41,910 nucleotides of DNA from Candidatus Falkowiibacteriota bacterium. Lineage in GTDB: Bacteria; Patescibacteriota; Patescibacteriia; Patescibacteriales; UBA12465. Position 1 is the first letter of the stretch; each line of letters opens with the position of its first letter. The DNA is taken from contig JAACPL010000010.1 of the NCBI GenBank assembly GCA_009995495.1, positions 1-41,910 of the forward strand. Direction: 5' to 3'. Shown here in pieces: positions 8,898-16,736 of the stretch. Both the position numbers and the translations under genes were made by a program. The notes beneath the pieces are model-generated. The model had not been told where the DNA came from. It saw nothing but the letters and a program-made list of their open reading frames with translations, and did no database searches.

Positions 8898-9029
8898 AAG
8901 AAGCTAGTTGTCTTTTTAAGTTCAAATATGGAAAGACATTTTCTGAACGATTGTTGGTTTCCGTAGGAAATCCAACTAGTAAAGAAATGTCTTTCCATAT
9001 TTGAACCAAGGAAGATAAGCTTCTTTTTT
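8898..9029 (+). repeat. Large nested inverted repeat / hairpin, possibly ending as a terminator
   Basis: Outer AAGAAGCT (8898-8905)/AGCTTCTT (9018-9025); perfect 21-bp stem 8921-8941/8985-9005; apical GTTGGTTTCC-GTA-GGAAATCCAAC with one bulged T; TTTT after the outer arm. Confidence 0.85.
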
Positions 9030-9031
9030 AG

Positions 9032-9040
9032 TTATCCACA
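9032..9040 (+). promoter_or_regulatory. Perfect DnaA-box match upstream of lexA
   Basis: ttatccaca equals the TTATNCACA consensus. A single copy, so function is uncertain. Confidence 0.4.
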
Positions 9041-9049
9041 GCCTAGGCC

Positions 9050-9078
9050 TTGCCTTTCGGTTTAGTTTCGGTTATAAT
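9050..9078 (+). promoter_or_regulatory. Sigma70-type promoter of lexA
   Basis: TTGCCT (9050-9055), 17-nt spacer, TATAAT (9073-9078). Confidence 0.7.
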
Positions 9079-9106
9079 AATATTATCAATAAATTATTAA
9101 GTAAAT

Positions 9107-9718
9107 ATGGCGATATTAACTAAAAAACAAAAAGAAGTATTTGACTTTATTTCTGAATATGAAAGAGATTTTAGCTACGCTCCTTCGCTTAATGAAATAA
9201 AAGATGCTTTAGGAATTTCTGCTGTTTCAACTATCCACGAACATATTTCCAATTTAATTACTAAAGGCTTTCTTAAAAGAGTTAAGGGCTCGGCTCGAAG
9301 CTTGGAACTTATAAAAGCGAAATTTGGCGCTTCTATGTCCGTGCCTTTAGTCGGAACTATTGCTTGCGGAGAACCTTTAGAAGCCTTAGAAGAAACTGGT
9401 CGGGAAATTGAGATTACTCAAGATAAAAGATTTAATATCTCTGATCTCTATGCTCTTCGGGCCAAAGGAGATTCTATGATTGAGGAGGGAATACTGGAGA
9501 ATGATTTATTAATTATAAAAAAACAGTCCTGGGCGAGTAATGGTGATACTGTTGTCGCGATTATTGATGATAACGAGGCGACTTTAAAAAGATTTTATAA
9601 AGAAAAGGATAAAATTAGACTGCAACCGGCTAACCCTAATTATGAACCGATTTTTAGAAGAGAAGTTGAGGTTAGAGGAATTGTTGTTAAAGTAGTTCGT
9701 GATTTAGTGAGAATTTAA
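9107..9718 (+). CDS. lexA: LexA repressor
   Basis: N-terminal winged HTH (TKKQKEVFDFISEYERDFSYAPSLNEIKDALGISAVSTIHEHI), cleavage region VPLVGTIACGEPLEA, catalytic GDSM and TLKRF. Confidence 0.93.
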   Translation: MAILTKKQKEVFDFISEYERDFSYAPSLNEIKDALGISAVSTIHEHISNLITKGFLKRVKGSARSLELIKAKFGASMSVPLVGTIACGEPLEALEETGREIEITQDKRFNISDLYALRAKGDSMIEEGILENDLLIIKKQSWASNGDTVVAIIDDNEATLKRFYKEKDKIRLQPANPNYEPIFRREVEVRGIVVKVVRDLVRI

Positions 9719-9755
9719 AAAAATTTAATTTATTAATTATTTAATTTAAAAACAT

Positions 9756-9893
9756 ATGTTAAACTTAATCTTCCCAAGCCAGAAAAAACAAATCCAAATC
9801 GCTAGCCGCGACTCTTCCCGTGACCGTCGTGCTTTAAGACTAAAGTACGATAAATTAATGCGCTCTCGTCAAATTTTAATCTGGGCTAGATAA
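9756..9893 (+). CDS. 45-aa Arg/Lys-rich microprotein (not in the ORF track)
   Basis: ATG to TAA: MLNLIFPSQKKQIQIASRDSSRDRRALRLKYDKLMRSRQILIWAR. Flanked by lexA and its own terminator. Confidence 0.6.
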   Translation: MLNLIFPSQKKQIQIASRDSSRDRRALRLKYDKLMRSRQILIWAR

Positions 9894-9929
9894 AAAAATA
9901 ATTAAAAGTCTTTTTATTTAAAGCTATTC

Positions 9930-9960
9930 AAAGCTCAGAAATTAAAACTGAGCTTTTTTT
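9930..9960 (+). terminator. Intrinsic terminator after the microprotein
   Basis: aaagctcag (9930-9938)/ctgagcttt (9948-9956) followed by T-run. Confidence 0.85.
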
Positions 9961-9976
9961 ATTTTTAAATACAGTC

Positions 9977-10005
9977 TTGTTTTTTCGTTATAAAAATGTT
10001 ATAAT
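9977..10005 (+). promoter_or_regulatory. Extended -10 promoter of the MacA/MacB-like operon
   Basis: TTGTTT, 17-nt spacer ending TGT, TATAAT (10000-10005). Confidence 0.6.
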
Positions 10006-10044
10006 CTAGATGTTCATTTTAATAAAATTTATATTTACTATATT

Positions 10045-11976
10045 ATGAAAAAAGCAAAAAAAAGGCTTTTATATTTTGGTTTACCAATTTTAGCAATAAT
10101 TATTATTGTTGTTTTAATAAGTTCCAAAAAACCAGCGCCAGTATATACAACTGTGACTGCGACTTACGGCCCTTTAACTCAAACTGTTAGTGAAACGGGA
10201 ACAATTAAACCGATTGAAGAAATTTCTTTGGATTTTTTAAGTGTCGGCAAGATTGAAAGTGTCGCCGTTAAAGTTGGTGACGAAGTTAAAGCCGGACAAG
10301 TTCTTGCTAGTCTTGATTCAAGCTCCTTAGTTCTAAGGCGCCAAGAAGCGGTAGCGGCTTTAAGTATTGCTCAAGCTAATTATTCTAAAACCTCAAGCGG
10401 AGCGAGCTTTGAAACAGTTAGTGTGGCTAAACGATCTTTGGAACAGGCTCAATCAGCTGAAGCTTCAGCTCGTCTTGATTTAGAAAAAACAATTAAAACC
10501 GTTAATGAAAATATTCGCCAAGCCGAAAAAACTTATGCAGATTTAATTGCTGCTAATCCTAGTTCTATGCCAGCCGCTCGTCAAGCGGTTTTAACGGCAG
10601 AAACATCTTTATCTAATTCGGAAAAAACTTATTTAAAAACGATTGATAATTCTAAGGGGTCTTTGGTTTTGGTTTTAAGTGATAAACTTTTAACGGTTAG
10701 AGTCGCGATGGATAATATTAATAAAATTTTTGAAGATGATGATGTAAAAAACATTTTAAGTGTTAAAAATTCAACTTATAAAAGTCAAACGGAAAATGCA
10801 AAAAATAGAATTATTGATTCTTTGCCGGCTTTTGAAACTTTACTTTTAAAAGCAAGAACTTCAGAAACGAAAGCTGATTTAATTCCTGCGGCTGAATCAT
10901 TAGCAAGTATTTTATTTAATTCTTCGGCCGCTTTAGATTTATCTTATTTAATGCTTGAAAATACAATTACCAGCTCTTCTTTTTCTCAAGCCGAGCTTGA
11001 TGCTTATAAATCCTTGATAATTTCTCAAAGCGCTCAAATTAGCGCTGCTTCCAGTGCTCTTGAAGGCGCGACTCAAGCCTATAAAAACGCTTATTTAAAT
11101 TATGAAACGGGGATGGCTGCCGCTCAAAGTTCGCTTGACCAGGCCAAGAGCTCTTTAAGTAATGCTATTTTAGCGGCTCAAAATAATGTTAGTAATGTAA
11201 AACTTAGCGCTGAACAACAACATCTGGCCGCTGCTGCTAGACTTGAAAATGCCATTAAAAATGTTAGTTTAGCTCAAGCCCAATACAATAATACCGTTGC
11301 CCCGGCTCGTTCCCAGGATTTACAATTAGTTAATGCGCAAATTAGCCAAGCCCAAGCCGCTTTAGAAAATATTGATAAGCAAATTAGTGATGCAAATTTA
11401 GTGGCAACAATGGACGGAATTATTACTGAAGTAAATTTTAAAGCCGGGGAACAATTTTCTGGTGGGGCTTTAGCAATGGTAAAAATGTTGGTTGATAATA
11501 GTTTTGAAGTTGAGGTTGATATTTCTGAATCAAATATTTCTAAAGTTAAAGTGGGAAACCCAGTCGCAATTACGCTTGACGCTTTTTCTGATGACCTAAC
11601 TTTAGAGGGAACTGTTAGTTTTATTGAACCAGCCCAAACTTTAATTGCTGGCGTTGTTTATTATAAAGTAAAAATTATTTTTTCTGATTTAGAGAAAACT
11701 TCTGCTTTACTTGAGGCTCGTGGCTTATCTCTGAAATCAGGGATGACAGCTAATACCGTGATTACAACTGATAGTAAGGATAATGTTTTAAGCGTTCCGT
11801 CTCGAGCAATAATTGAAAAAGAAGGCAAAAAAATTGTTAGAGTTTTACGTGGCGATGTTTATGATGAAGTTAAAATAGAAGAAGGCTTGCGTGGCGATAA
11901 TGGCTTAACGGAAATTCAAGGAGTAATTAATACAGATGATTTAATAATTACCTTCATTAAAGAAAACGGTAAATAA
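10045..11976 (+). CDS. HlyD/MacA-like efflux periplasmic adaptor subunit
   Basis: N-terminal TM, biotinyl-lipoyl half motif VGDEVKAGQVLASLD, long coiled coil, second half MDGIITEVNFKAGEQFSGG. Confidence 0.87.
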   Translation: MKKAKKRLLYFGLPILAIIIIVVLISSKKPAPVYTTVTATYGPLTQTVSETGTIKPIEEISLDFLSVGKIESVAVKVGDEVKAGQVLASLDSSSLVLRRQEAVAALSIAQANYSKTSSGASFETVSVAKRSLEQAQSAEASARLDLEKTIKTVNENIRQAEKTYADLIAANPSSMPAARQAVLTAETSLSNSEKTYLKTIDNSKGSLVLVLSDKLLTVRVAMDNINKIFEDDDVKNILSVKNSTYKSQTENAKNRIIDSLPAFETLLLKARTSETKADLIPAAESLASILFNSSAALDLSYLMLENTITSSSFSQAELDAYKSLIISQSAQISAASSALEGATQAYKNAYLNYETGMAAAQSSLDQAKSSLSNAILAAQNNVSNVKLSAEQQHLAAAARLENAIKNVSLAQAQYNNTVAPARSQDLQLVNAQISQAQAALENIDKQISDANLVATMDGIITEVNFKAGEQFSGGALAMVKMLVDNSFEVEVDISESNISKVKVGNPVAITLDAFSDDLTLEGTVSFIEPAQTLIAGVVYYKVKIIFSDLEKTSALLEARGLSLKSGMTANTVITTDSKDNVLSVPSRAIIEKEGKKIVRVLRGDVYDEVKIEEGLRGDNGLTEIQGVINTDDLIITFIKENGK

Positions 11977-11977
11977 T

Positions 11978-12700
11978 ATGAAAAAAGCCTTAATTGAAAT
12001 AAAAAATCTTGGTAAGACTTATGTTTTAGGTGAACTTAAAACAGAGGTTTTAAGGGGCATAAATTTAACGATTCACGAGGGCGAATTTGTTTCTATTATG
12101 GGACCTTCTGGTTCAGGAAAATCTACTTTAATGCATATCCTCGGTTTACTTGATCGGCCGAGTGTGGGAAATTATTATTTTGAAGCTAAAGATATAACTA
12201 AAATTAACGATGATGATTTAGCCGCTTTAAGGAATGCTGAGATTGGTTTTGTTTTTCAAGCCTTTAATTTACTTGCAAGAACAACGGTTTTAGATAATGT
12301 CAAACTGCCATTAATTTATTCTAAGGATAAAAAAAATATGGAAGAGAAGGCGACTAAGGTTTTAACTAGCGTCGGACTCTCTCATCGTTTAAATTATTTT
12401 ACTAATCAAATTTCTGGTGGAGAAAAACAGCGAGTAGCAATTGCTCGTGCCCTTGTTAATAGTCCTTCAGTTATTTTTGCCGACGAACCGACGGGCAATC
12501 TTGATTCAAAATCAGGAACTCAAGTAATGGAAATTTTACAGGAATTAAATAATGAAGGCGTAACTATTATTTTAGTCACTCACGAAACTTTTACCGCTGA
12601 ACATGCGAAAAGAATTGTTCGGGTTAAAGATGGAGAAATTTTAAGTGATGAACTAGTCAAAAATCGTCGCTTCGCTAAAGAAGGCGAACTCGTTAAATAA
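11978..12700 (+). CDS. ABC transporter ATP-binding protein (MacB/LolD type)
   Basis: Walker [10 protein letters not shown], signature [15 protein letters not shown], Walker [14 protein letters not shown]. Confidence 0.94.
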   Translation: MKKALIEIKNLGKTYVLGELKTEVLRGINLTIHEGEFVSIMGPSGSGKSTLMHILGLLDRPSVGNYYFEAKDITKINDDDLAALRNAEIGFVFQAFNLLARTTVLDNVKLPLIYSKDKKNMEEKATKVLTSVGLSHRLNYFTNQISGGEKQRVAIARALVNSPSVIFADEPTGNLDSKSGTQVMEILQELNNEGVTIILVTHETFTAEHAKRIVRVKDGEILSDELVKNRRFAKEGELVK

Positions 12701-12739
12701 AGCGAGTTTGTTAAATAGAGGGAAGTCTTCTTAAATAAA

Positions 12740-13987
12740 ATGTTGGAAGAATTTAAACAACTATTACATATTGTCGCTCGCGCTTTGCTTAGTAATAAGA
12801 CTAGGAGTTTTTTGACTATGCTCGGGATTATGATTGGGGTTGGCGCTGTTGTTTTAATTATGTCTCTTGGTGCTGGGGCTCAATCATTAATTTTAGGTCA
12901 ACTCGATTCTTTTGGTTCCGATTTAATTGGAATTTTACCAGGCGCTTCGGATGAAAAAGGTCCACCCGCTTCAGTTTTTGGTGTTAAAGTAACAAGTTTA
13001 AAAAAATCGGATGTTGATGCTTTAAGAGAAAAACGAAATGTTTTAAATTTACAATATGCGATGGCTTATTATGATATTAACGCCCCGCTTTATTGGCGCG
13101 ACCAAGTTTATGACGCTAGTATTAGCGGTGTTTCTGGTGATTATTTTGAAATTGAAAAAGGAGAAATTGATCAAGGTCGTTTTTTAAGTCAGGATGAAAT
13201 GGATTCTGTTTCTCGTCTAGCAGTTATCGGTCCGACTGTGGCCCAAGAATTATTTGGCGATAATAATCCTCTTGGTCAAAAAATGAAAATAAAAAATCAA
13301 ACGGTTGAAGTAATTGGAGTTTTAAAAGAAAAAGGTAAGAGTGGTTTTTCTGATCCTAATAATTTAGTTTTAGTTCCACTTGAATTTGCTCAAAAAGTTT
13401 TAGCTGGCGTTAATTATTTAAGCATGGCTCGAGTTAAAGTTGATGATGTCGCTAATATCGATTTTGCAATGGAAGACATTAGAGCTACTTTAAGAGAGCG
13501 CCACAATATCGATAACCCGGCTGATGATGATTTTTCAGTTCGTAGTATTCGCGATGCTTTAAATTTAGTAACTACTATTACCGATGCTTTAAAATATTTT
13601 CTAGCAGCGATGGCCGCTTTATCACTTTTAGTTGGTGGCGTTGGCATTATGAATATTATGTTAGTTAGCGTTAAAGAAAGAACAAGGGAAATTGGTTTAC
13701 GCAAAGCAATTGGAGCGAAAAATTATCAAATTCGTCAGCAATTTCTTTTTGAGTCCGTTGCTTTAACTTTAATCGGTGGCTTAATTGGTTTATTTTTTGG
13801 AGTTTTATTTGCCTTTTTAATCGCCACTGTTGTTCAGTCTTTAGGTTATGATTGGGATTTTTTGGTTTCAGCCCTTTCTTTTATTATTGCTATTGGACTA
13901 TCTTCTTTAATTGGTATTATTTTTGGTCTTTATCCAGCGGCGAAAGCTAGTCGTTTAGATCCGATAGACGCGTTAAGATATGAATAA
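12740..13987 (+). CDS. MacB-like ABC transporter permease (FtsX domain)
   Basis: NKTRSFLTMLGIMIGVGAVVLIMSLG...VGGVGIMNIMLVSVKERTREIGLRKAIGA...YPAAKASRLDPIDALRYE. Confidence 0.93.
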   Translation: MLEEFKQLLHIVARALLSNKTRSFLTMLGIMIGVGAVVLIMSLGAGAQSLILGQLDSFGSDLIGILPGASDEKGPPASVFGVKVTSLKKSDVDALREKRNVLNLQYAMAYYDINAPLYWRDQVYDASISGVSGDYFEIEKGEIDQGRFLSQDEMDSVSRLAVIGPTVAQELFGDNNPLGQKMKIKNQTVEVIGVLKEKGKSGFSDPNNLVLVPLEFAQKVLAGVNYLSMARVKVDDVANIDFAMEDIRATLRERHNIDNPADDDFSVRSIRDALNLVTTITDALKYFLAAMAALSLLVGGVGIMNIMLVSVKERTREIGLRKAIGAKNYQIRQQFLFESVALTLIGGLIGLFFGVLFAFLIATVVQSLGYDWDFLVSALSFIIAIGLSSLIGIIFGLYPAAKASRLDPIDALRYE

Positions 13988-13990
13988 ATT

Positions 13991-15217
13991 ATGAAATTTT
14001 TAATCGCCTTCCAACTTGCTCTACGCTCTTTAAAGCTTAATATCATGCGCACAAGCTTGACGGTTTTAGGCGTTGTTATTGGCGCCGCTTCAATTGTGAT
14101 TGTTTTTTCAGCTGGCGAGGCCCTAAGTTCTTTGATAAATGGCGAAATTGATTCTTATGGCAGCGATATTATTCAAACAGAAATAAAAGTCCCCTCTACT
14201 AATGGTCCGAGCTCGGGAGAGGTTACAAGTTTGAAAATTTCTGATATGGAGGAGATTAATAAGCTAGCAAATATTAAAGAAAGTTATGCCGCCTCGATTG
14301 GTCAAAGTCGAGTTAGTTATGGACAGGAAGGGAAAACAACTATGATTTTCGGGGTTGGCCCAGCTTATCAAAGAATAGATAAGAAAACTAAGTTAGCAGA
14401 AGGTCGTTTTTTTGATGATAATGAAGATAAGTCTCAGGCCACCGTCGTGGTTTTAGGAGGAGCTCTAAAAGAAAGTCTGTTTGGTGATCAGTCAGCAGTT
14501 GGTAAGTCGGTTAGAATTGGCACGACTAATTTTCGAGTCATTGGTGTTTTAGAAAAAATTGAAGGCGGTTTTGGTTTTATTGATTTTGACGACATTGTTT
14601 ATCTTCCGGTTACAACTTTACAAAAAAGAATTTTAGGGGTTGATTATTCAATGTATTTTACCCATCAACTTAATGACGTTAGCCTTGGTGATGACACCGC
14701 CGAAGAGATAAGACTTATTTTAAGGGACCGTCACGAAATTACTGATCCAGAAAGAGACGACTTTCGCGTCTCAACGATGGAGGAGATTATTAATACTTTA
14801 GGCACTGTTACTAGTGCTGTTACCTATTTACTTTTAGCCATTGTTTTAATTTCTTTAGCAGTTGGCGGGGTGGGTATTATGAATATTATGTATGTCACCG
14901 TGACTGAGAGAACACCGGAAATTGGCCTAAGAAAGGCTCTAGGAGCCACGGGTAGCGATATTACTTGGCAATTCTTAATTGAGTCAGTTCTAATTACTTT
15001 TTGGGGTTGGTTTTTAGGGGTTATAATTGGAATTGCTGGCGCTTATGGCTTAGCTTTAGTGGCTGCTTCTTTTGGTATTAATTTTGATTTTATTTTCCCC
15101 TTAGAAGGGATTATAATTTCCTTTATTTTTTCCTTGCTTTGTGGCTTCTTATTCGGTTTTCAACCGGCGAGAAGAGCCTCAAAACTTGACCCGGTTGAAG
15201 CTTTAAGGGCGGAATAA
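13991..15217 (+). CDS. Second MacB-like ABC transporter permease (tandem paralog)
   Basis: MRTSLTVLGVVIGAASIVIVFSAG...VGGVGIMNIMYVTVTERTPEIGLRKALGA...QPARRASKLDPVEALRAE. Confidence 0.93.
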   Translation: MKFLIAFQLALRSLKLNIMRTSLTVLGVVIGAASIVIVFSAGEALSSLINGEIDSYGSDIIQTEIKVPSTNGPSSGEVTSLKISDMEEINKLANIKESYAASIGQSRVSYGQEGKTTMIFGVGPAYQRIDKKTKLAEGRFFDDNEDKSQATVVVLGGALKESLFGDQSAVGKSVRIGTTNFRVIGVLEKIEGGFGFIDFDDIVYLPVTTLQKRILGVDYSMYFTHQLNDVSLGDDTAEEIRLILRDRHEITDPERDDFRVSTMEEIINTLGTVTSAVTYLLLAIVLISLAVGGVGIMNIMYVTVTERTPEIGLRKALGATGSDITWQFLIESVLITFWGWFLGVIIGIAGAYGLALVAASFGINFDFIFPLEGIIISFIFSLLCGFLFGFQPARRASKLDPVEALRAE

Positions 15218-15301
15218 ATTGCTTTTTAGCAAAGATAATGATATTTTAATTTTAGTATTATAAATTGTTTAGCAAAACCTTGGTTTTAAAATTTTTAAAT
15301 T

Positions 15302-16714
15302 ATGAATAACAGAACTTATATTAAAGACTTGCCAACCAAGAAAGGGGGGGAAGTTGTTGTTAAGGCTTGGGTTAATTCTTGTCGCAATCAAGGGAAGATG
15401 ATTTTCTTAGATTTTCGTGATATCAGTGGTGTTGTTCAAGGTATTATTTTACCAGGTAGCGCGGCAATTGAAATTGGCGGGACTTTGAGGGACGAGTTTG
15501 TGGTTGAGGTTGAAGCTAAAGTTAATGAAAGGCCAGAAAAACAAAGAAAGCCAGATATTTTAAATGGTGATATTGAATTAGAAGTTTTAGCTTTAAAAGT
15601 TTTAAACGAATGTTCAGTTCTTCCTTTTCCTTTAAGCGAAGATACAATTTTAATCAATGAGCCCTTGCGTCTTAAATATCGCTATCTTGATTTGCGTAAT
15701 GCGAGAATGCAAAAAAATCTAAAAAATAGATTTAAAGTTCAGAACTTTGTTCGTAATTATTTAGCCGACGAAAATTTTATTGAAGTTGAAACTCCACTAC
15801 TTTCAGCCCCGACTTTAGAAGGCTCTCGTTCTTATGTTGTTCCGAGTCGCTTAATGCCTGGTAATTTTTTCTCATTACCGCAATCCCCTCAGCAATACAA
15901 GCAATTATTAATGGTTGCTGGTTTAGAAAAATATTTTCAATTTGCTCGCTGTATGCGCGATGAGGATGCTCGCGGGGATCGTCAACCAGAATTTACCCAA
16001 CTTGATTTGGAAATGTCTTTTGTTAGTGAGGAGGAGGTTATTAATTTAAATGAAAAACTTTTAATCGCTATAGTTCAAAAATTTTATCCGGAGAAAAAAA
16101 TTCAAACTATTCCTTTCCCGAGAATTACTTATAAAGAGGCGCTGGAAAAATATGGGACTGATAGACCAGATATTAGAGGGGATAAAAATGACCCTAATTT
16201 ATTAGCTTTTCTTTGGATTGTTGATTTTCCAATGTTTGAAAAGCCAGAAGAGGAAAATGTTGATGAAGTAGCTGAATGGACTTTTACCCATAATCCTTTT
16301 TCTAAACCGAAAGATGAGTATATGGAAAAGTTTATGAACAAAGAAGATATCGCTCTTATTTTAACTACTCAATACGATGTGGTTTTAAATGGTTTTGAAA
16401 TTGGTGGTGGAAGTTTGAGGAATTATAAACCAGAAGCTCTTAAAAAAACTTTTGAGATTATGGGTTATAACGACGAGCGAATAGAGCAAAATTTTGGTCA
16501 TATGATAGAGGCTCTAAAGTTTGGCGCTCCGCCTCATGGGGGAATTGCTTGGGGCTTTGATCGTTTAATGATGATTTTAGAGAATGAACCAAGTATTCGT
16601 GAAGTTATTCCTTTTTCTAAAACTAGTGATGGTAAAGATTTAACGATGAACGCGCCTTCGGTTATTTCTGAAAAACAGAAGAATGAGTTAGGGATAAATT
16701 TTACAAAAAAATAA
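15302..16714 (+). CDS. aspS: Aspartyl-tRNA synthetase, GAD insertion absent
   Basis: RYLDLRN, SPQQYKQLLMVAG, RDEDARGDRQPEFTQLDLEMSF, GGIAWGFDRLMM; DRPDIRGDKNDPNLLAFLWIVDFPMFE joins directly without GAD. Confidence 0.93.
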   Translation: MNNRTYIKDLPTKKGGEVVVKAWVNSCRNQGKMIFLDFRDISGVVQGIILPGSAAIEIGGTLRDEFVVEVEAKVNERPEKQRKPDILNGDIELEVLALKVLNECSVLPFPLSEDTILINEPLRLKYRYLDLRNARMQKNLKNRFKVQNFVRNYLADENFIEVETPLLSAPTLEGSRSYVVPSRLMPGNFFSLPQSPQQYKQLLMVAGLEKYFQFARCMRDEDARGDRQPEFTQLDLEMSFVSEEEVINLNEKLLIAIVQKFYPEKKIQTIPFPRITYKEALEKYGTDRPDIRGDKNDPNLLAFLWIVDFPMFEKPEEENVDEVAEWTFTHNPFSKPKDEYMEKFMNKEDIALILTTQYDVVLNGFEIGGGSLRNYKPEALKKTFEIMGYNDERIEQNFGHMIEALKFGAPPHGGIAWGFDRLMMILENEPSIREVIPFSKTSDGKDLTMNAPSVISEKQKNELGINFTKK

Positions 16715-16736
16715 TTAATTAGATTCTACAAAACAT

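Noticed and set aside
8767-9009. Minus-strand 80-aa ORF
   Set aside because: Covers the palindromic hairpin and the antisense of the preceding gene; no recognisable domain.
13414-13704. Minus-strand 96-aa ORF inside the permease gene
   Set aside because: Antisense to a strongly conserved MacB-like CDS; the same applies to minus ORFs at 3460, 15436, 16129, 18889, 27284, 32795, 33839, 34651, 35306, 35880, 38791 and 40019.
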